Below, in pieces: positions 25,177-32,450 of a DNA stretch of 46,301 nucleotides. The DNA comes from Flavobacterium sp. GTDB taxonomy: Bacteria > Bacteroidota > Bacteroidia > Flavobacteriales > Flavobacteriaceae. Below the pieces are notes generated by a model that worked only from the letters and a program-made list of their open reading frames with translations, ran no database searches and was not told where the DNA came from. Location of the stretch: the NCBI GenBank assembly GCA_020403245.1, contig JADBYA010000020.1, positions 1 to 46,301 on the forward strand, given 5' to 3'. The position numbers and the translations under genes are program-made. The stretch's first letter is position 1, and every line of letters starts with the position of its first letter.

Positions 25177-25196
25177 AGCAGCTCCCCTTCTTGGAG
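25158..25196 (-). other. Degenerate tRNA 3' end with its terminator region
   Basis: Compared without gaps to 32239-32277, the 3' end and trailer of the tRNA-Asn fragment, 28 of 39 positions agree, including blocks of nine, seven and six. On the minus strand it reads CCAAGAAGGGGAGC, like the T-stem plus acceptor end CCAAGAGGGGGAGC. The orientation is the same as at 32.3 kb, so the two make a direct repeat around a 7.1-kb block. It may be an old attachment-site remnant. Confidence 0.45.
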
Positions 25197-25260
25197 AAAG
25201 TTACAAATTTAATAAGATGATAATTTATTTAACAATCAGAAAAACATAGTTTTAAATGTT

Positions 25261-25465
25261 TCATGAATTTAAAAGAAGTTTATTGGATATTTTTCTACTA
25301 AAATAAAAACCGCCACCTATGGCAACATGATTAAGATCATCATTCAATCAAAAATTGGTAGATAATGTAGCTCCAAACTTATTTTTTGATGGTGTAATGT
25401 CTTGAGCTACTAATGTTGTTTATTGTACAACAAAGTAACGCGAGTGTTAAAAATGATTTTTTCAT
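25261..25465 (-). pseudogene. Decayed small exported protein (outer-membrane type)
   Basis: From ATG at 25465 the frame gives a signal peptide (MKKSFLTLALLCCTINNIS), then runs into a stop at codon 29. In the next frame the expected continuation appears: AQDITPSKNKFGATLSTNF, a TGA, then LNDDLNHVAIGGGFYFSRK. A one-base shift near the cleavage site plus a stop codon explain it. The Gly/aromatic pattern (GGGFYFSRK) suggests a strand of an outer-membrane barrel, but the piece is too short to place. Confidence 0.55.
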
Positions 25466-25510
25466 AAATTGAATTTTAAGATTATTGAAATTTTAGCGTT
25501 AAATTTTAAC

Positions 25511-26893
25511 TTAAAATGATGCCAACCATTCAGCAGTTTTAGTCACTACTAATGGGTTAAATTTATCTTGCATAATTTGGGCATAGTTGCCTGAATGCTT
25601 AAGCTTAATCCCTTCTTCCATAGAACCTACTAAGGCAAATGCATGATCGGTATTTTCTAAAATAATGGCTTTAGAGTGCTTGGCATTTTTTGAATTTGTC
25701 CAACCAAGCATTGCGGTAGCATACTCTTTATCAATCGCCTCAAAATCTGAAGTTCCATAAATGGAAAGGATAGGGCACGTTACTTTTTCCCAGTACTTTT
25801 TAGGGTCTATCTTATTCAATTCTCTATTAAAAGCTAATGACCTATAAATAATGGTGTTGTCTTTTTCATTCCAGCCAAAAACTTGTTGTAGCAAGGATTC
25901 GTATTCTGGTTTATCTTTAATGATTTGTTGTGGAGTTTTATTCTCGTCAAATAAAGATGTAATAATTTCTTTAGTGTAATTTTTGTATTGTAAAGCTACT
26001 TCTGGACTATTGCCAGATTGCAACAAACTTCTGTTTATAATTTCGGGATAATAGCTTCCAAAATTAGTAGATAATGTGCCATAAACCATTGCCCCTTTAA
26101 CAGTAGGATTAGTACTTGCAAGTATTGGTGTAATCATACCGCCCATACTGTGTCCAAAGAGGTAGATTTTTTTGGAATCGATGGTTTTGTTTTTCATTAA
26201 AGATTCTAAACCTGTTTGAAATTGCTCAAGTTCTTGATTAAAAGTCATTTGATCGCAAGTAGTAAACTTTCCCTCGCTATCACCTGATCCTGGTTTGTCA
26301 ATCCGCATAACGGCATAACCTTTCAATGTCATTTCGTTGCAAAATTGTTCGTATGGGTCTTTTTCTGGTACTTCAATCACCGATTCGCACATATTTCCTT
26401 GAATAAAAAGGATAGCTGGTAATTTACCCGAAGCATTAACCGGTTTTGAGAGTAAGGTTCTTAAATAACCGAATGATGTTTTAATATCACCATATTCATA
26501 ATGAATACCTTGTTTAGTTTTGCTTACTTTTGCTTTTGCAGTTGTTGTTAACTGCACAAAAGCTTTATTTCTCCAAACTTTGTATACAACAGGATTACCC
26601 ACGGTTATTTCTGATAATGGTGGACTAGTAAATGTGCTTACATCAGCAATAGCAGTACCGTTGATTTCTACAATGATATCTCCTTCTTTTATTCCTGCAC
26701 TTTCTGAAGTAGAGTTTGGAACAACGCCTTCAACAAAAACTCCTTGATCACCGTTAAATGATTTTTCTTGCTTTATTTCAGCAGTTAAAATTTGGTAACG
26801 AAACCCATTTGAATATTTTCTTTTTAGAACTTGCGCATTTAGAGAATTCGTAATTGAGCAAAGTAGAAGTAGCGAATAAATTGTTTTTTTCAT
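25511..26893 (-). CDS. Exported alpha/beta hydrolase with N-terminal PDZ domain
   Basis: A 460-residue protein. Order: signal peptide (MKKTIYSLLLLCSITNS, cut before QVLKR), PDZ-like domain (about 40-120: GVFVEGVVPNSTSESAGIKEGDIIVEING in pieces), then an alpha/beta hydrolase fold from about 155. The likely triad is Ser249 in FGHSMGGM, Asp383 in YGTSDFEA and His417 in ENTDHAFAL; GNMCES (166-171) may form the oxyanion loop. The substrate is unknown: an ester, peptide or acyl group are all possible. It is related throughout to residues 1-420 of the longer gene at 28.4-30.8 kb and lies on the same strand. Probably periplasmic. Confidence 0.85.
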   Translation of the reverse strand: MKKTIYSLLLLCSITNSLNAQVLKRKYSNGFRYQILTAEIKQEKSFNGDQGVFVEGVVPNSTSESAGIKEGDIIVEINGTAIADVSTFTSPPLSEITVGNPVVYKVWRNKAFVQLTTTAKAKVSKTKQGIHYEYGDIKTSFGYLRTLLSKPVNASGKLPAILFIQGNMCESVIEVPEKDPYEQFCNEMTLKGYAVMRIDKPGSGDSEGKFTTCDQMTFNQELEQFQTGLESLMKNKTIDSKKIYLFGHSMGGMITPILASTNPTVKGAMVYGTLSTNFGSYYPEIINRSLLQSGNSPEVALQYKNYTKEIITSLFDENKTPQQIIKDKPEYESLLQQVFGWNEKDNTIIYRSLAFNRELNKIDPKKYWEKVTCPILSIYGTSDFEAIDKEYATAMLGWTNSKNAKHSKAIILENTDHAFALVGSMEEGIKLKHSGNYAQIMQDKFNPLVVTKTAEWLASF

Positions 26894-26935
26894 AATTTTT
26901 TTAAGATTATTAATTCATTTTTTTTATTGTAAACT

Positions 26936-26977
26936 TTAAAATTCACCCTTCAACACATCCACACCAATGGCGATGGT
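26936..26977 (-). pseudogene. Remnant of the 3' end of a second YCF48-type hydrolase gene
   Basis: On the minus strand, 26977-26936 reads TIAIGVDVLKGEF and stop. This matches the last residues of the 785-residue protein (YGYAIGVDVFKFN and stop), and the DNA shares an 11-of-12 block around ATTGGTGTGGAT. Nothing upstream keeps the frame. It appears that another long paralogue once stood here and was deleted except for its tail. Confidence 0.55.
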
Positions 26978-27022
26978 TTATTTTTGTTTTAGAAAACTGA
27001 CTCCTCTTTTTTTAATTCTGAT

Positions 27023-28249
27023 TTAATGCTCCCAAAACACATTCGGGTTATTGGTTTTGTATACTGTAAGCTTTCCTTCTGCCTCCACTTTATCTGGTTT
27101 TTGATTTTCATAGTCTAAAGGGAGGAGTTTTATATAACTAATATTTTTCTCCTCTCGGAATGTTTCCATATTATATTCACTATTTGCTGGGCATTCGAGC
27201 ATATAAAGATTCTTTGCCATATAATTGTACAGATAATTCTCCTTTGTCTGTGGATTTTGATTGTTCCAATTGGCATCGGGATTTAATATTAGGGTTTTGT
27301 CAGTAATCAAACGCTCACGCACTTCTTCTATGCTCAGCATTTCTCCTTTTTCATTCATTACGTATGCATTGAAAGTCGGATCAATCCATAACCATTTTTT
27401 GAGAGATTCAGAATAAACTGAATTAATGACGTGACAATCAGGGTCAATTTTCAAAATGTCTTTGGGATAACAAGTAACTATCCTTGATTTAATGCCCATT
27501 GCTAAGTAGCATTCATTCAAAACTAGGGCAAGCCCTCTACAATTTAATCCTCTGCCATCCTTTTTACAAACATTAATCATACTTAATGCATTTTTCACTT
27601 CTGGATTATCGTGGTTTCCATCATGTGGAACCAAATTATGCACCCAATGCAATAGATTTAAAATTTTCAACACATCGTTGCCTTGTCCTGCAATACTGTC
27701 CAAGTTAAATCCTTTTCGCAACGCCATTAGATTAGGATTATCGCTCGATTGATAGTTAAATTTAGGTAATGGCCTGCTGTCTGAGAGATTGTATTTATTT
27801 GCTCTTTTAAGAATAAAAAGATAGTCTCCAGTAAGCTTTAGCTTGTTATTGAGTGCAACAAAGTCCTTCTCTTTTCGGATATTGTCTAAGTCCGTATCAA
27901 GTTGTACGTGTCCGTAATTATTATAACCGGCTTCAATTGATTTTTTAAAACAATTGATTGCTGAGGACTTATTTCCTAAAAGGGAATAAATACAGGTTAA
28001 ATTGTAATAAATATTACTTAGCTCATAGGAGCGTTCCTTTTTTATATCCGTAGGTAAATTTTCGTGTAGTATTAGGTATTCAGAAAGTAATGCATTATAT
28101 GCCTTAACGTCTTTCTTTTCATATGCCACCTCAAAGTCATTGCCTTTTTGCTCAATAAAGGTATCTATTTTTTCTGATGGAGTAGTTTGCGCGATTAGTA
28201 GTTGTGAACTAAAAAACACCCCGAATAAAAGGATTAATTGTTTTTTCAT
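27023..28249 (-). CDS. Exported transglutaminase-like protein
   Basis: A 408-residue protein. Signal peptide: MKKQLILLFGVFFSSQLLIAQ. Residues about 70-125 look like a TPR pair (LSNIYYNLTCIYSLLGNKSSA, CFKKSIEAG). The C-terminal half has the papain-like transglutaminase core, with Cys237 (LNCRGLALVL), His273 (DPDCHVINSV) and Asp290 (WLWIDPTFNAY) as the triad. Such bacterial proteins may act as peptidases or cross-linking enzymes; which applies is unknown. The start at 28249 is chosen because it begins a standard signal peptide; the frame is open upstream to 28330 but with no sense as protein. It lies between the two related hydrolase genes. Confidence 0.82.
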   Translation of the reverse strand: MKKQLILLFGVFFSSQLLIAQTTPSEKIDTFIEQKGNDFEVAYEKKDVKAYNALLSEYLILHENLPTDIKKERSYELSNIYYNLTCIYSLLGNKSSAINCFKKSIEAGYNNYGHVQLDTDLDNIRKEKDFVALNNKLKLTGDYLFILKRANKYNLSDSRPLPKFNYQSSDNPNLMALRKGFNLDSIAGQGNDVLKILNLLHWVHNLVPHDGNHDNPEVKNALSMINVCKKDGRGLNCRGLALVLNECYLAMGIKSRIVTCYPKDILKIDPDCHVINSVYSESLKKWLWIDPTFNAYVMNEKGEMLSIEEVRERLITDKTLILNPDANWNNQNPQTKENYLYNYMAKNLYMLECPANSEYNMETFREEKNISYIKLLPLDYENQKPDKVEAEGKLTVYKTNNPNVFWEH

Positions 28250-28406
28250 AATTTTAAATTTTGTAATTGACGATTCCGTTTTAGTGTTTAATTTAAAATA
28301 AAGACGAATTTTTAATTGAAAAAGTTGCATCCAGTTTCAATTTTTCCTTCTACTGGTATAATTTTCTGTTTAAAAGGTTTGTTAATTATTTTGTTGTTTC
28401 AATCAT

Positions 28407-30764
28407 TTAATTAAATTTAAAAACATCCACACCAATTGCATACCCATAGGTTTTTCCATTAGCATCTTTGTAAATTCTGATTTTATTGCAAGCCATTCCT
28501 AAATTGACCTTAGTCCAGGTTTTACCACCGTCTTTGGTTTCGTAGCCTGTATTCATGGTGCCTACAAAGCCGTGGTTTTCGTCTATAAAACCAATACCAA
28601 ATTCTCTTGCTCCAGCATCTTCCACTAAGTTGATTTCATTCCAAGTTTCACCGCCATCAGTTGTTTTGGCAATGCGTTGTTGTTTTACGCTTGGATCTGG
28701 ATTATAGGATTGTATGGTTACATAGCCAACTTCTTTTGTTGGAAAAGAGGCCTTCCAAGTGCCTTCAAATGGTCGATTGGATTGGTACACCTTTTTCCAG
28801 GTTTTTCCGCCATCGCTGGTTTTTAAAATCAAGGCATTGGATTTTTCCATATCTTCATCTGAGGCAGCACAAACAAATCCGTTGTTTTTATCAAACATTT
28901 TGATATCAAAGAGCATTTTACAGTCGTTGTTCATGCTATTGGATGTCCAAGTGGCACCACCATCGTGTGATACCATCATATTAGCAGGAGAACCTACACG
29001 ACCTACGGCATAAATATGTATTTTATAGTCTATTTTTCCGTGATTAATGTATTGTTCTTTAACAATATCAATGGCACAAAGTCCTTTAACATAAGGTCCT
29101 TTATAGTCAACAGGCTTCCAAGTTTTGCCACCATCTCTGGTTCCATATAATGGAATGGAGTCGGTAACATTAGGAAAATAATCTGTTCCAACCGTACCCG
29201 CAAAACCAACTAAACTATCCACAAAGGCAATGGTTCTAAAAAAAGTTCCTTTTTTTTCCAATTGTTTTTCCCAAGTTTCGCCACCATTTTTTGTGTTATA
29301 AATGCTTCCGTAACCGTTTACATACCAACCTTCTTTTTCATTAATGAAAGTGATATCGTCTTGCTTGCCGGGATAGCGTTCCGTATTCAATTTTTTCCAT
29401 CCTTTTTCGGGAAGTGTCGTTACATCTTTTTTGGAAAGTACTTCATTGCTCCATTTTACTGCCGAAAGACCTACTTCTTGATTGTATTCATCAAATAATT
29501 GTTGAATCTGACCATTTGAAAATTTGTTGTATGCTTCTTGCATTGTACCCGATTTTGCATAAAAATGATCTGTAGAAGGATATGTCATTAACGTTGCATT
29601 ACCTGGGTTGAAGAAATTAACGGTATTCACAATTTGCTGATGATCTGTTTTAGAAAATGCCTGAAAATCAGATTCACCATATTGTACTAATACTTTTGCA
29701 GTTGTATTTTTCCAATTTTCCAAATGAGGGTAATCCTGAATTTGTCTCCAGTACTCTGCATTTCTTGAGTAAATTTTTCCTTTACCATCGTATTCCCAAC
29801 TAGTGCGTAAAATACTGTCGGCCTTAGTTTCTTTAGCAATATCTTCAAGTTTTTCTTTCTTAACGAAGTAACGATAGTTTAAATCATATTGAGCAATTAC
29901 AGATTGTTCCACTTCAATCGGGTTCATGCCTGATAATGCATTTTGAACGCGATACATTTCAATTTGATACTCAAACCAAGATTTAGCAGTAGTTCCATAT
30001 ACTACAACACCCGCAACCTTATTTTTTGCAGTAATTGCTGGCGCAACAATTCCACCCATGGAATGGCCAACAATAATGATTTGATTGGAATCTACATAGG
30101 GAAGTGACTTCAACTTTTTCAATCCAACTTCAAAATTTTCAATTTCATCCAGCAAATCACAAGACTCGCAAGGAGGTGTGTTTTTGCTGTCACCCAAGCC
30201 ACTTTTCTCAACGCGAAGAGTCACATAACCAGCATCTACATAAGCATCCACAATACGTTTGTAGGGATGATAATTTGGTAAATCATCAATGCTGCTGCAG
30301 GTATATCCCGGAATGAATAACATGGCCGGCATTTTATTTTCTTTAAAGGGCTTGTTAATTATAACGCGCAATTGTCCTCCTTTGTAGGCTACCTCGTCAT
30401 AAATTACGGTTGCATTGTCATCTGTTTCATACGGACGTGCAACGGCTTTTGCTTTTAAGATAAGTTTCTTTTTACCACGCAAGACCGTTAACTGAACTTC
30501 TTGGTTTGGAGAATAGATTAAGAATTTTTGAGTGAATTCATCAGTTGAAGCAAACGTAGAATTACCAATTTTGACAATCAAATCGTTTTCTAGCAATTTA
30601 AGCGCAACACTTGTTCCTCGTGCAACTTGCTTCACTTTACAACCGGAAGTTCCATTTTCGGTGACAAATTCTACGCGTGCACCAAATTGAACTTTGCGCT
30701 GTAATGACTGACTAAATAGTAAATTAAGGGAGCAAATCGAAAAAAATAAAAAAAGGTTTTTCAT
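28407..30764 (-). CDS. Exported PDZ-alpha/beta hydrolase with six YCF48/BNR repeats
   Basis: A 785-residue protein with three parts. After a signal peptide (MKNLFLFFSICSLNLLFSQS) comes a PDZ-like domain (about 30-105), then an alpha/beta hydrolase (about 115-420) with Ser235 (VGHSMGGI), Asp366 (YGESDFQAF) and His400 (PSTDHFYA). The C-terminal ~330 residues hold six Asp-box units: KNGGETWEK, RDGGKTWKP, HDGGATWTS, SDGGKTWKK, TDGGETWNE and KDGGKTWTK, a beta-propeller like the photosystem II assembly factor YCF48. The propeller may hold a ligand or partner near the hydrolase; that is inference. The paralogue at 25.5-26.9 kb lacks this part. A -7 box and a perfect palindrome precede the gene. Confidence 0.87.
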   Translation of the reverse strand: MKNLFLFFSICSLNLLFSQSLQRKVQFGARVEFVTENGTSGCKVKQVARGTSVALKLLENDLIVKIGNSTFASTDEFTQKFLIYSPNQEVQLTVLRGKKKLILKAKAVARPYETDDNATVIYDEVAYKGGQLRVIINKPFKENKMPAMLFIPGYTCSSIDDLPNYHPYKRIVDAYVDAGYVTLRVEKSGLGDSKNTPPCESCDLLDEIENFEVGLKKLKSLPYVDSNQIIIVGHSMGGIVAPAITAKNKVAGVVVYGTTAKSWFEYQIEMYRVQNALSGMNPIEVEQSVIAQYDLNYRYFVKKEKLEDIAKETKADSILRTSWEYDGKGKIYSRNAEYWRQIQDYPHLENWKNTTAKVLVQYGESDFQAFSKTDHQQIVNTVNFFNPGNATLMTYPSTDHFYAKSGTMQEAYNKFSNGQIQQLFDEYNQEVGLSAVKWSNEVLSKKDVTTLPEKGWKKLNTERYPGKQDDITFINEKEGWYVNGYGSIYNTKNGGETWEKQLEKKGTFFRTIAFVDSLVGFAGTVGTDYFPNVTDSIPLYGTRDGGKTWKPVDYKGPYVKGLCAIDIVKEQYINHGKIDYKIHIYAVGRVGSPANMMVSHDGGATWTSNSMNNDCKMLFDIKMFDKNNGFVCAASDEDMEKSNALILKTSDGGKTWKKVYQSNRPFEGTWKASFPTKEVGYVTIQSYNPDPSVKQQRIAKTTDGGETWNEINLVEDAGAREFGIGFIDENHGFVGTMNTGYETKDGGKTWTKVNLGMACNKIRIYKDANGKTYGYAIGVDVFKFN

Positions 30765-30767
30765 CAG

Positions 30768-30795
30768 ACTAAATATTATATTTAGTGCAAAGATA
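30768..30795 (-). promoter_or_regulatory. -7 box and 19-bp palindrome before the YCF48-type hydrolase gene
   Basis: On the minus strand TATCTTTG (30795-30788) fits the -7 consensus. Right after it is a perfect palindrome with arms ACTAAATAT and ATATTTAGT around one base (30768-30786), ending 3 bp before the ATG and covering the expected start of transcription. It is a good place for a repressor or for a regulator such as the AraC-type protein encoded next door. No clear -33 box. Confidence 0.45.
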
Positions 30796-30809
30796 AATTA
30801 TGAAAAAAA

Positions 30810-31625
30810 TTAAATATTGTAAAAATCGGACACCTTTTCTAAAGAATTTTTTTCAAAGAATTGCGTAGGAGTTTGTGTGCTAAAGGCTTTAAAATGTTTA
30901 ATAAAGTGCGACTGGTCGTAATATCCAGCATCCATGGCAGCGCTTAACAAATTATTATTTGGGCTTAAAGAGTGCTGTAAAAAAGTTCTAAATTTAATCA
31001 AGTTAATGTAATTGATTGGATTCACCCCCACGAATTTATTAAATAATCGATGAATGGTTCGTTCCGAAACCGAGAAAAATGCGGCCATTTGTGTTACATT
31101 GCACTGACCTTTTGTAACGTGTACTTTATTAATTATTGCCAAATACAGAGGTGGCTGACAAGTAATTAACTTTGACACTAAAAAGAGTTCCAGTACCTTA
31201 ATTTTTTTTTCATCGTTTGTTGCTTCTGTTAATGAATCTACAAGATCGTTAATTTCTTGATTAGTAAAAATATCGTATAAGGAAGTAGCATCTTCTTTAT
31301 AGACAACATTCATTGGTATTTTTGTAAATAAACTTAACCCGTTTGGAATTGTAAGTCGCACTGAAATATTCAAAAAATCCCCAGAAGTTTTAATTTCACT
31401 TGGTTTCATTAACGTGCTTCTAGTGCCATATTTAGGCATTATTTGAAAGTCAGTTTTGTTTTTTACGAGCAAATCCCCATACACTGTAAATCCAAATCCA
31501 CAGATATTGTTTGGTAAAAAAACAGTTGATTCAGTATAATTAGCAGATCGACGCCAAAATACAATTGACGAGATTTTGTCAATTAAAAGCGGATTTGACA
31601 CATTATAACTAACTATTGATTCCAT
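30810..31625 (-). CDS. AraC-family transcriptional regulator
   Basis: A 271-residue protein with a C-terminal AraC-type double helix-turn-helix (about 165-260): MAAFFSVSERTIHRLFNKFV, then the second unit LLSAAMDAGYYDQSHFIKHF and the final FSTQTPTQFF. The N-terminal half (LPNNICGFGFTVYGD, then a beta-rich segment) resembles the sensory part of regulators with a DUF6597-like domain; the ligand is unknown. It is upstream of, and on the same strand as, the hydrolase/transglutaminase cluster and may control it. A -7-like box TATTTTTG (31653-31646, minus strand) lies 21 bp before its ATG. Confidence 0.88.
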   Translation of the reverse strand: MESIVSYNVSNPLLIDKISSIVFWRRSANYTESTVFLPNNICGFGFTVYGDLLVKNKTDFQIMPKYGTRSTLMKPSEIKTSGDFLNISVRLTIPNGLSLFTKIPMNVVYKEDATSLYDIFTNQEINDLVDSLTEATNDEKKIKVLELFLVSKLITCQPPLYLAIINKVHVTKGQCNVTQMAAFFSVSERTIHRLFNKFVGVNPINYINLIKFRTFLQHSLSPNNNLLSAAMDAGYYDQSHFIKHFKAFSTQTPTQFFEKNSLEKVSDFYNI

Positions 31626-31809
31626 TTCAAATAGATAAATAGTAACAAAAATATAATTATTAAATTAAATTATGCATTTCTGCTTCAGTTTTGATGATTA
31701 TTGAAAACAAATTGGCGTTTTCATTATGGCGTTTTTTGGTTTTATTTTATTAGTAAGCGGGTAATTTTAAGAAATTCAAAATGATAAAATTCAAAAAAAT
31801 TCCAAGCTG

Positions 31810-32045
31810 TTACCTCCCATTCCAAGCATCCATTATTCCTGATTTAATTTCAGATAACTTGTGAATAGATAAATCACTAAAACAATAGATAGGATTGATT
31901 TCCAGAATGAATAAAGACTTGGCATTGCCTCATTATTGTCAATTTGTTGAATTGTTCTTAGAGTTAAACCTGCCTGTTCTGAAAGTTCTTTTTGAGGGAT
32001 ATTCAAACTTGTTCTAATTACTTTTAATCTTGTGCCAAATTCTAT
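31810..32045 (-). pseudogene. Frameshifted Xre-type HTH gene remnant
   Basis: On the minus strand it reads FGTRLKVIRTSLNIPQKELS, then EQAGLTLRTIQQIDNNEAMP, SLYSFWKSILSIV, a clear HipB/Xre-like helix-turn-helix. Near 31880 the frame shifts by one: the expected end SDLSIHKLSEIKSGIMDAWN-GR is found in the next frame, ending with TAA at 31812-31810. No ATG is seen at the N-terminal side, where only ATA, TGT and ACT codons occur. Probably an inactivated antitoxin-like regulator. Confidence 0.6.
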
Positions 32046-32080
32046 AGTACAAATATAATTTTACAAATTCTATAACATTT

Positions 32081-32107
32081 TGACATCTTTACGTCATTTT
32101 GATGTCA
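32081..32107. promoter_or_regulatory. Operator-like repeats before the HTH remnant
   Basis: TGACATC (32081-32087) is inverted as GATGTCA (32101-32107), and between them lies ACGTCATTTT, a related half site. The spacing of about 10 bp between half sites fits binding of a small HTH repressor on one DNA face. The TATATTTG -7 box of the HTH remnant lies a little further left (32058-32051, minus strand). Confidence 0.4.
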
Positions 32108-32220
32108 TTTTATGCAAGAACAGAAAACAATCATAATATTTTGCTAAAGACTCATTTCTTATTGAATAGAAACAAAAAGCTCGATGCTTTCTTTTCACGC
32201 TTTCTTTTTTGATCCTGCAT

Positions 32221-32250
32221 AAAAAAAGCCCTCACATTGCTGTGAAGGCT
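32221..32250 (-). terminator. Terminator of the tRNA-Asn gene
   Basis: On the minus strand GCCTTCAC pairs with GTGAGGGC (seven of eight) around a short loop and is followed by seven T. It lies 12 bp behind the 3' end of the tRNA fragment, as expected for a tRNA transcription unit. Confidence 0.75.
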
Positions 32251-32262
32251 TTCTGTTGCTTG

Positions 32263-32309
32263 CTCCCCCTCTTGGGCTCGAACCAAGGACCCTCTGATTA
32301 ACAGTCAGA
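32263..32309 (-). other. tRNA-Asn(GTT) 3' half, probable attachment site of the integrated element
   Basis: On the minus strand the 47 bases hold an anticodon arm (TCTGA, loop CTGTTAA with anticodon GTT, TCAGA), the variable region GGGTC, a T-arm (CTTGG, TTCGAGC, CCAAG) and the acceptor strand AGGGGGA with discriminator G. The D-arm and 5' acceptor strand are missing; AT-rich DNA begins exactly at the anticodon stem. This is the usual trace of integration into a tRNA 3' half, and a tyrosine recombinase starts 142 bp to the right. The complete tRNA should lie at the other end of the element, outside the window. Confidence 0.82.
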
Positions 32310-32389
32310 AATATATATTAATATATAATTTTATAAACCGCGTAAAAACCCTTTATATCAGTGTTTTATAATTTTATTTTTTGTAATTT

Positions 32390-32441
32390 TTTGTAATTTT
32401 ATGAAATTATATGTAGTTTTGTATGCAAATTAGATGCAAAT
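32390..32441 (+). promoter_or_regulatory. Recombinase promoter and two 11-bp-spaced repeats
   Basis: TTTG (32390-32393), a 20-bp spacer and TAGTTTTG (32414-32421) match the promoter consensus. Directly downstream ATGCAAAT occurs twice (32423-32430 and 32434-32441), one helical turn apart, between the likely start site and the ATG at 32451. These repeats could bind a regulator of integration. Confidence 0.6.
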
Positions 32442-32450
32442 ATAATATTT

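Larger units (their letters stand above)
31626..32450. other. 825-bp region without an intact gene
   Basis: Between the AraC gene and the recombinase there is, in order: an AT-rich leader, a frameshifted HTH gene remnant (31810-32045), repeated TGAC-type motifs (32081-32107), a tRNA terminator and tRNA-Asn 3' half on the minus strand (32221-32309), and the recombinase promoter (32390-32421). No complete protein gene is seen. Confidence 0.7.

Noticed and set aside
28250..28330. 27-residue extension of the transglutaminase-like protein
   Set aside because: It precedes a standard signal peptide, which must be at the N-terminus.
32263..32309. Functional tRNA gene
   Set aside because: The D-arm and 5' acceptor strand are absent, so it cannot fold as a full tRNA.
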